Shown here: one piece after another, positions 1 through 5,893 of the stretch
How positions within the stretch are numbered: the first letter of the stretch is position 1
How the letters are laid out: every line of letters starts with the position of its first letter
From: Acidobacteriota bacterium
GTDB taxonomy: Bacteria; Actinomycetota; Acidimicrobiia; Spongiisociales; UBA5794
DNA length: 8,252 nucleotides
Direction: 5' to 3'
Assembly: GCA_022574065.1 (NCBI GenBank)
Contig: JACZST010000078.1
Span: forward strand, 1-8,252
Notes under the pieces: model-generated
Database searches by the model: none
The model's input: only the letters and a program-made list of their open reading frames with translations
Told to the model about the DNA's origin: nothing
Program-made: the position numbers and the translations under genes

Positions 1-98
1 TCGGGATCCCAGCCGAGGACCTCCCACCCGGCATCGCCGAGACCGAGACCGATCGATGCTCCAATGAGCCCGGTACCGGAAATGAGCGCCCGCGCCAC
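1..98 (-). CDS. tyrA: Prephenate dehydrogenase, N-terminal fragment (cut by window edge)
   Basis: Only the first 32 codons are present, starting at GTG 98-96; the only other in-frame codons after the aroF stop are CCA and TTC. The peptide is a clean Rossmann beta-alpha-beta start: G8-T-G10-L-I-G13 (GxGxxG), then W25-E-V-L-G-W-D31, where the acidic residue ending the second strand is the usual sign of NAD+ rather than NADP+ preference. The GTGLIGASIG pattern is typical of TyrA, which oxidatively decarboxylates prephenate to 4-hydroxyphenylpyruvate for tyrosine. It begins 6 nt after the aroF stop, so the two are surely co-transcribed, and the aromatic context supports the assignment. With so little sequence another NAD-binding dehydrogenase cannot be excluded. 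No strong Shine-Dalgarno is visible; translation may be coupled to aroF. Confidence 0.8.
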   Translation of the reverse strand, partial: MARALISGTGLIGASIGLGLGDAGWEVLGWDP

Positions 99-104
99 GA
101 ATGG

Positions 105-1118
105 TCAGATCGGCGTGCCCATGGCGTCGGCAAGGGCACGCACGTCATCCATCAACGCCTCGTACTCCGCAGGCAGAATCGCCTGCGGACCATCAACGAG
201 AGCTGTCTCCGGCGACGGGTGGACGTCGACCATGAAACCGTCGGCCCCGCAAGCAACGGCGGCCCGCGCCAGCGGGGCGACGAGCTCGCGCCGGCCAGCG
301 GAGTGCGAGGGGTCGACGATGATCGGGAGATGAGACAGTGACTTGACGACCGGAACCGCCGAGATGTCGAGCGTATTGCGGGTGGCGGTTTCGAAAGTCC
401 GGATTCCGCGCTCGCACAGGATGACGTTGTGGTTGCCCTCTTTGAAAATATACTCGGCAGCGTTGAGCCACTCCTCGATCCTCGCCGTTAATCCGCGTTT
501 GAGCATGACCGGACGCGGTTGCTTTCCCAGCTCCGAGAGCAGGGCGTAGTTGGACATGTTGCGTGTCCCGACCCTGATCATGTCGGCGTAAGCCACGACG
601 AGGTCTATGTCTCTGGGGTCGAGGATCTCGACCTGGAAGGGAAGGCCGAACTCTTCACGGGCCGCAGCCAGCAGTTCGAGGCCCTCCTCACCCAGGCCCT
701 GGAACGAATACGGCGAGGTGCGTGGCTTGAAGGCGTCGCCGCGCAGGATGGTGGCCCCTGCCTTCATCACCGCTTCCGCGGAAGCGAAGAGCTGATCGCG
801 GCTCTCCACGGCACACGGGCCCGCGATGGGTGCGAAATTGCCGCCACCGACAAGCGCGGTGCCTACGGCTACCACGGAGTCCTCGGACTGGAACTCCCTG
901 CTGACGAATTTGAACGGCTTCAGCACAGGGACGGCCCGTTCGACCCCGGGGAAGGCCTCCCAGGGGAGCTGCTGCACGCGGATGCGATCTCCGATGATGC
1001 CGATCACCGTGCGCTGCGCACCCTCGGAGACGTGGGCCTCCGCATCGATCTCGGAGAGTCGATCCAGGATGTGGGCGACGTCATCTGACGTGGCTTCGGC
1101 CCGCATCACGATAATCAA
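105..1118 (-). CDS. aroF: 3-deoxy-7-phosphoheptulonate (DAHP) synthase, AroA-I-beta type with N-terminal ferredoxin-like domain
   Basis: Catalyses condensation of phosphoenolpyruvate and erythrose-4-phosphate, the first step of the shikimate pathway. Numbered from TTG 1118, residues 1-70 form the ferredoxin-like regulatory domain (AQRTVIGIIGD, VLKPFKFVSREF) that binds feedback inhibitor (tyrosine) in the Thermotoga enzyme; the TIM barrel follows (IAGPC with C102, KPRTSPYSFQGLG, KRGLTARIEEW, CERGIRTFETATRNTLD, VDPSHS with H272, D309). From memory of the Thermotoga protein the alignment is gapless up to C102 if TTG 1118 is the start, and TTG has a GGAG 8 nt upstream (1130-1127). ATG 1136 would add six residues (343 aa in all) and has no clear ribosome site; it remains an alternative. 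The metal-ligand Glu expected at 298 is Asp here. tyrA follows after 6 nt. The upstream gap is shared with the divergent XRE operon. Confidence 0.95.
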   Translation of the reverse strand: MIIVMRAEATSDDVAHILDRLSEIDAEAHVSEGAQRTVIGIIGDRIRVQQLPWEAFPGVERAVPVLKPFKFVSREFQSEDSVVAVGTALVGGGNFAPIAGPCAVESRDQLFASAEAVMKAGATILRGDAFKPRTSPYSFQGLGEEGLELLAAAREEFGLPFQVEILDPRDIDLVVAYADMIRVGTRNMSNYALLSELGKQPRPVMLKRGLTARIEEWLNAAEYIFKEGNHNVILCERGIRTFETATRNTLDISAVPVVKSLSHLPIIVDPSHSAGRRELVAPLARAAVACGADGFMVDVHPSPETALVDGPQAILPAEYEALMDDVRALADAMGTPI

Positions 1119-1179
1119 GCTTTCGTCTCCAACCATGGCGACAGGCTAGGGGGACCGCGAGTGCTCAGTCGTGGGCAAG

Positions 1180-1265
1180 GGACGAAAGACACAAGACGCA
1201 AGACGCAAGCAAGAACCCCAGACCTCTGCGGGCCTGCGATTTACGACTTGCCACTTGCGACTCAG
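1180..1265. repeat. Heptamer repeat locus 1, two blocks in opposite orientation
   Basis: Left block 1180-1207 reads as four 7-mers: GGACGAA, AGACACA, AGACGCA, AGACGCA. Right block 1238-1265 reads GATTTAC, GACTTGC, CACTTGC, GACTCAG; on the minus strand this gives GCAAGTG/GCAAGTC, the same unit as the array at 5894 (AGTCGCA in another register). The blocks are therefore inverted relative to each other, with about 30 nt between them, and could fold into an imperfect hairpin. The array lies in the divergent gap between aroF and the XRE operon and ends inside the XRE palindrome. Confidence 0.65.
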
Positions 1266-1290
1266 TCTGCTTGCAATAGCAAGCAGACTG
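1263..1290. promoter_or_regulatory. Perfect 12-bp palindrome, probable operator of the XRE gene
   Basis: Arm CAGTCTGCTTGC (1263-1274), spacer AATA (1275-1278), arm GCAAGCAGACTG (1279-1290): 24 of 24 arm bases match. It covers the -35-like TTGCAA at 1271-1276 and ends 18 nt before the GTG start of the XRE gene, a position suited to autorepression by a dimeric HTH protein. No T-tract follows, so it is not an intrinsic terminator. Its role as operator is inferred from position and symmetry. Confidence 0.65.
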
Positions 1291-1299
1291 CCTTATTCT
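1271..1299 (+). promoter_or_regulatory. Candidate promoter of the XRE operon (leaderless)
   Basis: TTGCAA (1271-1276), 17-nt spacer, TATTCT (1294-1299); each hexamer matches the sigma-70-type consensus at 4 of 6 positions. A transcript starting about 7-10 nt after the -10 would begin at or next to GTG 1309, giving a leaderless mRNA. This fits the lack of a Shine-Dalgarno before the GTG. The -35 lies inside the palindrome. Confidence 0.45.
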
Positions 1300-1308
1300 G
1301 CGAGCACT

Positions 1309-1650
1309 GTGAAGACTCGTAACGTACGCGAGGTCGGTGGGTTCATCCGGGAACAGCGTGAGCGCTCGGCGATGTCGCTGCGGAAACTCGCCGATAAGGC
1401 GGGGATTTCGAATCCGTATCTTTCGCAGATCGAACGCGGCCTCCGTAGGCCTTCGGCCGACATCCTCGTCTCGATCGCAGCCGCGCTCGGCCTTCGCGCC
1501 GAGCACCTCTTCGAGCGAGCTGGTCTGCTCGATCGGGCGGACCATCCCGACATCATCGGGGCCATCGAAGAAGACGAGGCTCTCACGGCCGGACAAAAGC
1601 AAGCAATGACGGAGATCTACAACAGCTTCGCCAACGGAACCAACGGATAG
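1309..1650 (+). CDS. XRE-family transcriptional regulator (MLDSR/Rv0474-like)
   Basis: 113 aa from GTG 1309. Residues 9-65 are a classic Cro/CI-type HTH: F12-I-R-E-Q-R, S23-L-R-K-L-A, recognition helix around S34-N-P-Y-L-S-Q-I-E-R-G, then R46-R-P-S-A-D-I-L. The tail (EDEALTAGQKQAMTEIYNSF, 88-107) resembles that of actinobacterial regulators found directly upstream of hbhA in mycobacteria and of the lipid-droplet protein gene mlds in Rhodococcus. That likeness is from memory of the families. The open frame extends upstream to ATG 1171, but those 46 residues are translated from the repeats, palindrome and promoter and are not family-like, so the GTG is preferred. The next gene starts 8 nt after the stop, so the pair forms an operon. 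Probable role: DNA-binding regulator of its own operon through the upstream palindrome. Confidence 0.85.
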   Translation: MKTRNVREVGGFIREQRERSAMSLRKLADKAGISNPYLSQIERGLRRPSADILVSIAAALGLRAEHLFERAGLLDRADHPDIIGAIEEDEALTAGQKQAMTEIYNSFANGTNG

Positions 1651-1658
1651 GAGAAACC

Positions 1659-2090
1659 ATGACCTCGACCCTCGAGCGGCAGCAGGAAGCTGCGCTGAAA
1701 ATGCTCTACGCCGTTCTCGGCGCACCCGTCGTAGTGAGCCAGAAGGCCAGGGAATTCGGTATGTCGCTGGTGAACGAGACCTCATTCGAGGATCTCGAGT
1801 CAGCCGGTCGCGACCTCGCCAACAGCCTGCAGGAAACGAAAGTCGTCGAACAGCTCCAGGAGACGATGGATGTCGAACAGTTCCAGGAGACCGTCGACAA
1901 CCTTCGGGACCAGCTCGAAACGTTGTTGACCAGCTGGCGCGACCAGTTCGATCCGACGGTCAAGAAGACCTCGAACAACGTGAAGATCGAGGTCGACGAC
2001 AACGGAGATGCCAAGAAGAAGGCGTCGGCCACCGCCAAGAAGGCTTCGACACCCAAGAAGACCTCGACGTCCTCTACGGCGAAGAAATAG
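1659..2090 (+). CDS. Coiled-coil protein with Lys-rich C-terminal tail (HBHA/MLDS/phasin-like)
   Basis: 143 aa, ATG 1659 preceded by GGAG at a 5-nt spacing. Residues 5-40 form an amphipathic segment (ALKMLYAVLGAPVVVSQ); residues 44-98 are acidic, Gln-rich and predicted helical coiled coil, with a nine-residue repeat QETxxVEQx beginning at 58, 67 and 76. Residues 102-143 are a low-complexity basic tail rich in Lys, Ala, Ser and Thr (AKKASTPKK, SSTAKK) like those of HBHA, histone-like proteins and DNA-binding phasins. There is no signal peptide or membrane helix. Partnership with an XRE regulator matches the Rv0474-hbhA and MLDSR-mlds arrangements. A role at the lipid droplet, envelope or nucleoid is inferred from architecture, not sequence identity. 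A strong terminator follows at 2117. Confidence 0.75.
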   Translation: MTSTLERQQEAALKMLYAVLGAPVVVSQKAREFGMSLVNETSFEDLESAGRDLANSLQETKVVEQLQETMDVEQFQETVDNLRDQLETLLTSWRDQFDPTVKKTSNNVKIEVDDNGDAKKKASATAKKASTPKKTSTSSTAKK

Positions 2091-2116
2091 AGCGGTCGTA
2101 GACCAGCAAAAAAGGG

Positions 2117-2133
2117 GGTCCGGGGGACCTTTT
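2117..2133 (+). terminator. Intrinsic terminator of the XRE/coiled-coil operon
   Basis: Stem GGTCC (2117-2121) and GGACC (2125-2129) with a GGG loop, extended outward by G-U and A-T pairs because a run of A then G precedes it (2108-2118) and TTTT follows (2130-2133). It starts 26 nt after the stop of the coiled-coil gene. The U-tract is short, but the A-tract/stem/T-tract layout is typical. Confidence 0.6.
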
Positions 2134-2160
2134 CCCAGCTCTCGGCTCCGGCTCGCTCGG

Positions 2161-2219
2161 GGCCACGGCTCCACAAATGGCCACGCCGACACAGACCGGA
2201 TCGCGCCTATCTGTGGAGC
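2161..2219. repeat. 59-bp intergenic repeat, copy 1
   Basis: Matches 2261-2319 at 57 of 59 positions; the differences are T2178/C2278 and T2210/A2310. Ends are inverted: GCTCCACA (2168-2175) against TGTGGAGC (2212-2219), an 8-bp stem around 36 nt. The flank to the left (2130-2160, TTTTCCCAGCTCTCGG) resembles the flank of copy 2 (ATTTCCCCCGCTCTCG from 2223), so the duplicated unit is about 90-100 bp with a diverged first third. No ORF here has coding character. Confidence 0.8.
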
Positions 2220-2260
2220 GCCATTTCCCCCGCTCTCGCCGCTTCGCAGCGGGCCGCTCG

Positions 2261-2319
2261 GGCCACGGCTCCACAAACGGCCACGCCGACACAGACCGGA
2301 TCGCGCCTAACTGTGGAGC
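2261..2319. repeat. 59-bp intergenic repeat, copy 2
   Basis: Second copy, offset by exactly 100 bp. Base 2320 is C here (G at 2220), so the terminal stem grows to 9 bp: GGCTCCACA (2267-2275) with TGTGGAGCC (2312-2320). On the minus strand this hairpin begins one base after the stop of the DUF4332 gene (2322), so it could shape the 3' end of that mRNA, though no T-tract follows. Confidence 0.8.
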
Positions 2320-2321
2320 CT

Positions 2322-2723
2322 CTAGTACTTGACGACCGGCTCCAGCTCTCTGGCCGCACCAACCCATCCCACCACCATGCCGGTAGTCGGCAGACGACGA
2401 ACCAGCCTCATCCGCGTGTTCAGGTCGGTCATCGCGTCAAGCAGGTTCTCTGCATTTCGCGTCCTGAGTTCCTTGACTGTGTCGACGCCTGCGACCTCCA
2501 GGAGATCGGCGTACTCCGGACCGATTCCCTTCACCCTCATCAGGTCTGCGCGATTCACCCATCCGAGCACGTCGCGCTCTGCGAGCTTGGTCTTCCCTGC
2601 GAGGTTGCGACGGCCTGTCTTGGTTGCCGCGACCTTGAGGAGCGCATCGGTGGTGCGGACTCCGTTTTTGCGAAGCCTCGTCGCCTCTCGAGTCGGAAGA
2701 CCGACCGCCGTGATCGAAGCCAT
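2322..2723 (-). CDS. DUF4332 helix-hairpin-helix protein
   Basis: 133 aa from ATG 2723, chosen because GGAGG sits 7 nt upstream (minus strand); the open frame continues upstream without other support. It has two short helical halves: residues 1-55 (ITAVGLPTREATRLRKNGVRTTDALL) and 57-100 with the helix-hairpin-helix core L61-M-R-V-K-G-I-G-P-E-Y-A-D-L-L, followed by GVDTVKELRTRNAENLLDAM. This is the pattern of DUF4332, a domain related to the Pol-beta/ligase HhH repeats that bind DNA nonspecifically; its cellular role is not established. No signal peptide or membrane helix. It follows the nucleotidyltransferase gene by 68 nt on the same strand and may share its transcript. The 59-bp repeats start at its stop codon. 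Confidence 0.8.
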   Translation of the reverse strand: MASITAVGLPTREATRLRKNGVRTTDALLKVAATKTGRRNLAGKTKLAERDVLGWVNRADLMRVKGIGPEYADLLEVAGVDTVKELRTRNAENLLDAMTDLNTRMRLVRRLPTTGMVVGWVGAARELEPVVKY

Positions 2724-2791
2724 GCCCGTCCCTCCATATGCGTCAAACGGTGGAACGCGGGAGCCTACCCAAAGCGCTGGCGGGTCGCATA

Positions 2792-3379
2792 TCAAGCCTC
2801 GGGCCTTCGGGCAGGGAAATCCGAGGGATGAAGCAGCCGCGGTGGCTCCAGGGTGTCGACCCACACTTCTGCGACATCTCCGGAGTGGCTTTCCAACATG
2901 TCGTGCAGGTCGACGGGCCCTTCGAACCCGAGGAGCCGGTCCCACAACTCGTGGTAGACGACCACGGGCCAGCCTCTCCGATACCGATACTTCGGAACGA
3001 CGGCCCTCTGCGACCCGGACCGTTCAAGCAAGTCGACAACCAAGTCGACACTGATACCCGGCTGATCCCCGAGTCCGATGATGAGGCAGTCGGCCACAGG
3101 CTGGCGGCGTACCACGTCAATCCCAACGCGCAGCGATGCGGCGATCCCCTCCTCCCACTCCGGATCGATGACGATGGTTGCTTCTCCGAGATCGGTTGAT
3201 TCGATGATCTCGTCGGCATCGGGCCCGAGCACGACCACGACCTCATCGACCGGCCACGCCGCCGCGTCGGCGACGACACGCTCGATCATCGTCACCGGGC
3301 CAAGCGGGCGCAGATATTTCGAACCGACGAACCCGCTTCCAGGGTCGTTAGCGACAATGAGGGCGACAGTTCGAGCCAC
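2792..3379 (-). CDS. MobA/MocA-like nucleotidyltransferase (NTP_transf_3)
   Basis: 195 aa from GTG 3379. The fold is that of the molybdenum-cofactor cytidylyl/guanylyltransferases: T4-VALIVA first strand, K21-Y-L-R-P-L-G, a second strand DEVVVVLGPDADE (45-57), W75-E-E-G-I-A-A-S-L-R (donor-side loop), G104-D-Q-P (metal-binding Asp105), and G136-W-P-V-V-V for the acceptor side. The usual LAAGxSxRMGxxK signature is changed: A10-N-D-P-G-S-G-F-V-G-S-K21 keeps the Lys but has lost the Gly and Arg. The substrate (MPT, or another phosphorylated compound) is therefore uncertain, and no Moco genes are nearby. The open frame reaches 3439, but those residues (GNWQLAT type) come from the heptamer repeats, so the later GTG is preferred. 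No clear ribosome site precedes it. Confidence 0.8.
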   Translation of the reverse strand: MARTVALIVANDPGSGFVGSKYLRPLGPVTMIERVVADAAAWPVDEVVVVLGPDADEIIESTDLGEATIVIDPEWEEGIAASLRVGIDVVRRQPVADCLIIGLGDQPGISVDLVVDLLERSGSQRAVVPKYRYRRGWPVVVYHELWDRLLGFEGPVDLHDMLESHSGDVAEVWVDTLEPPRLLHPSDFPARRPEA

Positions 3380-3397
3380 GACTAGATCGTATCCAAG

Positions 3398-3469
3398 AGT
3401 TGCCAGTTGCCAGTTGCCAGTTCCCAGTTGCCGCCCCAACGACTGGTCCCTGATCGCTGGTCACGAGTC
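3398..3469. repeat. Heptamer repeat locus 2 (AGTTGCC array)
   Basis: Five perfect-period units at 3398-3432: AGTTGCC three times, AGTTCCC, AGTTGCC. After a 9-nt break four looser units follow at 3442-3469 (ACTGGTC, CCTGATC, GCTGGTC, ACGAGTC). The array fills the gap between the eRF1-like gene and the nucleotidyltransferase gene; its last unit overlaps the stop codon of the former by two bases. Confidence 0.8.
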
Positions 3470-4613
3470 AGGCAATGGCTGTTTGGTACCTCAAGAACGC
3501 GCCGACCTCGGACTCAGCGAGACGCGTGTCCACGATGATGTGCTGCACACTCCCCCCGCTGTTGCGCACCGAGTCGCCGAGGGCATCGACGATGTCGGGT
3601 ACGAGGTGCATGGTCCCGCCGCACGACGGGCATGCCGACTCCTCGGGCCTGGAGATCCATCGGCAGGAATGGCATACGGCTCCCGGATTCGTGCGGTCGG
3701 CCTGTACGACCAGGGTCGCCACCGCGCGTCGATTGACCGCGGCCGTGGCGTCGTCAACGCCGATCACAGCGTCCCGTCGAGATGCTGCCGTATCCAGAAG
3801 CCGACGAACGAGTCGCTCCTGCTCCCCCTTCTCGTAGGCCGAGGCGACTCGCTTGCTGTGAACCAGTACCGTCGCCGGAGTCATCGTGTGCGGATCGATG
3901 ATGAACGTGCCGGCGAGGCGCTTGGTGAGCCGGGGAGATAGGTCTTCCACGACGCCGGCGGCGTGAACCTCCGGGCCTCCGACGATCAACAAGTCATATC
4001 CGGGATCTTCGTCGACGAGCGCGTCCAGCCTGGCCGCGACCTCGCGGTAGTGCTTGGCGAGGACCTCGTCGGCGTGGGCCCGCACCCTGCGCTCTTCGTA
4101 GCCCGAGAAGCCTCCATAGTTGGCCTTCCTGATTTCCTCGTCGCGCGTCTCCTCCCACGACTCGAGTCGGTCCATCCGGAACCGGAAGATGGACGCGGAA
4201 CGGCGATCGACGACGACGACACAGAACCGGCGGTAGTGCTCGAGCATGGCATCGAGTGGTCTGAGGTAGGGGGCGGCATCGATCACTGCTCGATCTCTCA
4301 CCGGCCCGGGGAGCCCGATGTACTCATCGATGCCGGCGCCGGAGGATCGAAAGACCGCAACCGCCCTGCCCAGATCAGAAGCAAATACGGTCGATGCCCG
4401 TGACAGGGCCTCGATGTCATCGCGCAGCGACATACGTCGGTGACGAGGCAGTGAATCCGGAATGTCCTTCGCCGGCGACAGCAGGTCCTTGATCCGCGTC
4501 GGAATCGACCGCAGCGAGGCCGGCCCCGCCTCCAGCCCCAGATAGAGCGACAGTACAGGAAAGCCCTGGCCGTCCATCTGCCTGAGGCGATCCACCGTTG
4601 CCTGCTCGAGCAT
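3468..4613 (-). CDS. eRF1-like protein (bacterial baeRF / Vms1-Ankzf1 type) with C-terminal zinc ribbon
   Basis: 381 aa from ATG 4613, which has AGGAG 5 nt upstream; GTG 4637 would extend it but lacks this. Domains: residues 1-120 N-terminal alpha/beta region; 127-200 the domain-2-like segment with VVVVDRRSASIFRF (132-145) and the loop Y166-G-G-F-S-G-Y-E-E-R-R followed by a long basic helix; 205-313 the domain-3-like alpha/beta part with LLIVGGPEV (208-216); then C314-x2-C317 and C328-x2-C331, a zinc ribbon, with a last alpha/beta stretch. Archaeal and eukaryotic eRF1 carry GGQ, whose Gln positions water for peptidyl-tRNA hydrolysis; here it is GGF. Relatives are annotated as peptide chain release factor-like or Vms1-family peptidyl-tRNA hydrolase, linked to ribosome rescue. 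Function here is inferred. No signal peptide or membrane helix. Confidence 0.75.
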   Translation of the reverse strand: MLEQATVDRLRQMDGQGFPVLSLYLGLEAGPASLRSIPTRIKDLLSPAKDIPDSLPRHRRMSLRDDIEALSRASTVFASDLGRAVAVFRSSGAGIDEYIGLPGPVRDRAVIDAAPYLRPLDAMLEHYRRFCVVVVDRRSASIFRFRMDRLESWEETRDEEIRKANYGGFSGYEERRVRAHADEVLAKHYREVAARLDALVDEDPGYDLLIVGGPEVHAAGVVEDLSPRLTKRLAGTFIIDPHTMTPATVLVHSKRVASAYEKGEQERLVRRLLDTAASRRDAVIGVDDATAAVNRRAVATLVVQADRTNPGAVCHSCRWISRPEESACPSCGGTMHLVPDIVDALGDSVRNSGGSVQHIIVDTRLAESEVGAFLRYQTAIA

Positions 4614-4766
4614 GCTCACTCCTATGCCTGGCTCCACCGAGGCTACCGGGTGGGCGGTTGAGCGGCTAGAGGCAGTTGCTCACAAACCATGAATTCGCGT
4701 TCTCGACGGCATCGGGCGGCTCTGTCCGTGTGGGAGGTGCAAGACTATGCCGGACGGAGGATGCCC

Positions 4767-5888
4767 GTGAACGTAGGAATCCCGACCGAAATCAAGAACG
4801 AAGAGCACCGGGTGGCGATCACGCCCGCCGGTGTCAGGGAGCTGACAGCCGGCGGCCACCACGTGCTCATCCAGACCGGCGCCGGCTCCGGCTCGTCGAT
4901 CAGCGACGACGACTTCCGCGCCGTCGGGGCTGATATCGCCGCCGACGCCGAGCAGGTGTTCACCGCAGCCGACATGATCCTGAAGGTCAAGGAGCCTCAG
5001 CCCGGCGAGATCGAGATGCTTCACCCGGGCCAGGTGCTGTTCACCTACCTCCACCTGGCTGCCTACCCCGCGGAAGCGGAGGGGCTTCTGGAGAGTGGGG
5101 TCACCGCCATCGCATACGAAACCGTCGAGCTACCGGATGGCGCCCTTCCGTTGCTGGCTCCGATGAGCGAGATCGCCGGCAGGATGGCCACCCAGGCCGG
5201 TGCCCATTATCTGGAACGCCCAGCCGGAGGACGCGGGCTATTGATCGGTGGCGTCGCCGGGGTCCGACCGGCGAGGGTGCTGATCCTCGGCGCGGGCAAC
5301 GCGGGAAAGAATGCAGCCTCGGTAGCGGCCGGCATGGGCGCCGAGGTGATCGTGCTCGACCTGAACGTCGAAAAGCTCAGATACCTCGACGAGGTGTACC
5401 ACGGGCGGATCGTCACAATCAGCTCGTCGCTCTATGCCATCGACGAGCTCGTCCCGACCACCGATCTGCTCATCGGGGCTGTGCTCGTCGCCGGGGCGCG
5501 AGCTCCGGTGGTGGTGTCGCGCGAGCACGTCGCGGCGATGAAGCCGGGTACCGTCGTCGTCGACATCTCGATTGACCAGGGAGGCTGCATCGCCACCGCC
5601 ATCGAAACCACCCATGCCGATCCGATTTACATGGATGGCGACGTCGTCCATTACGCCGTCGGCAACATTCCCGGGGCCGTGCCCAACACCTCGACCTACG
5701 CCTTGACCAACGCCACCCTCCCGTACACGGTTTCCCTCGCCGGCGGACTCGAGCAGGCCCTGGCGACCCACCCCGAGCTGATCCCTGGAGTGAACGTCAC
5801 CGGGGGGGTCGTGACGAATGAGGCAGTGGCGTCGTTCCTCGACGCCGACTTCGTCACCCCGCTCCAAGCGCTCGGGCTCGACGACTGA
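4767..5888 (+). CDS. ald: Alanine dehydrogenase
   Basis: NAD-dependent reversible oxidative deamination of L-alanine to pyruvate and ammonium; cytosolic, usually hexameric. GTG 4767 has GGAGG at an ideal 6-nt spacing; the in-frame ATG 4761 directly abuts that GGAGG, and ATG 4689 would add an unrelated 26 residues. From the GTG the length is 373 aa (M. tuberculosis Ald is 371) and the numbering of the active site coincides: R15 and K75 bind pyruvate, H96 and D270 act in catalysis. The Rossmann motif is G175-A-G-N-A-G180 with acidic D198 for NAD. SEIAGRMATQAGA, DQGGC (270-274) and NTSTYALTNATLPY are family signatures. Monocistronic, divergent from the eRF1-like gene across 153 nt in which I see no convincing promoter. 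In mycobacteria the gene is controlled by the Lrp-type AldR, not encoded here. Confidence 0.96.
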   Translation: MNVGIPTEIKNEEHRVAITPAGVRELTAGGHHVLIQTGAGSGSSISDDDFRAVGADIAADAEQVFTAADMILKVKEPQPGEIEMLHPGQVLFTYLHLAAYPAEAEGLLESGVTAIAYETVELPDGALPLLAPMSEIAGRMATQAGAHYLERPAGGRGLLIGGVAGVRPARVLILGAGNAGKNAASVAAGMGAEVIVLDLNVEKLRYLDEVYHGRIVTISSSLYAIDELVPTTDLLIGAVLVAGARAPVVVSREHVAAMKPGTVVVDISIDQGGCIATAIETTHADPIYMDGDVVHYAVGNIPGAVPNTSTYALTNATLPYTVSLAGGLEQALATHPELIPGVNVTGGVVTNEAVASFLDADFVTPLQALGLDD

Positions 5889-5893
5889 CCAGA

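Noticed and set aside
519..1088. 189-aa open frame on the plus strand opposite aroF
   Set aside because: It is a shadow of a strongly identified minus-strand gene; no ribosome site and no family-like sequence.
1171..1308. 46-residue N-terminal extension of the XRE regulator
   Set aside because: It would translate repeats, palindrome and promoter; family similarity starts at the GTG at 1309.
2008..2310. 100-aa Arg/Pro-rich plus-strand frame over the terminator and 59-bp repeats
   Set aside because: Low-complexity out-of-frame reading of the Lys-rich tail plus repeat DNA.
2329..3054. 241-aa plus-strand open frame across the DUF4332 and nucleotidyltransferase genes
   Set aside because: Ser/Arg/Pro-rich shadow composition; both opposite genes have recognisable domains and one has a strong GGAGG.
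3398..3469. CRISPR-like array
   Set aside because: Units are 7 bp with no spacers and there are no cas genes.
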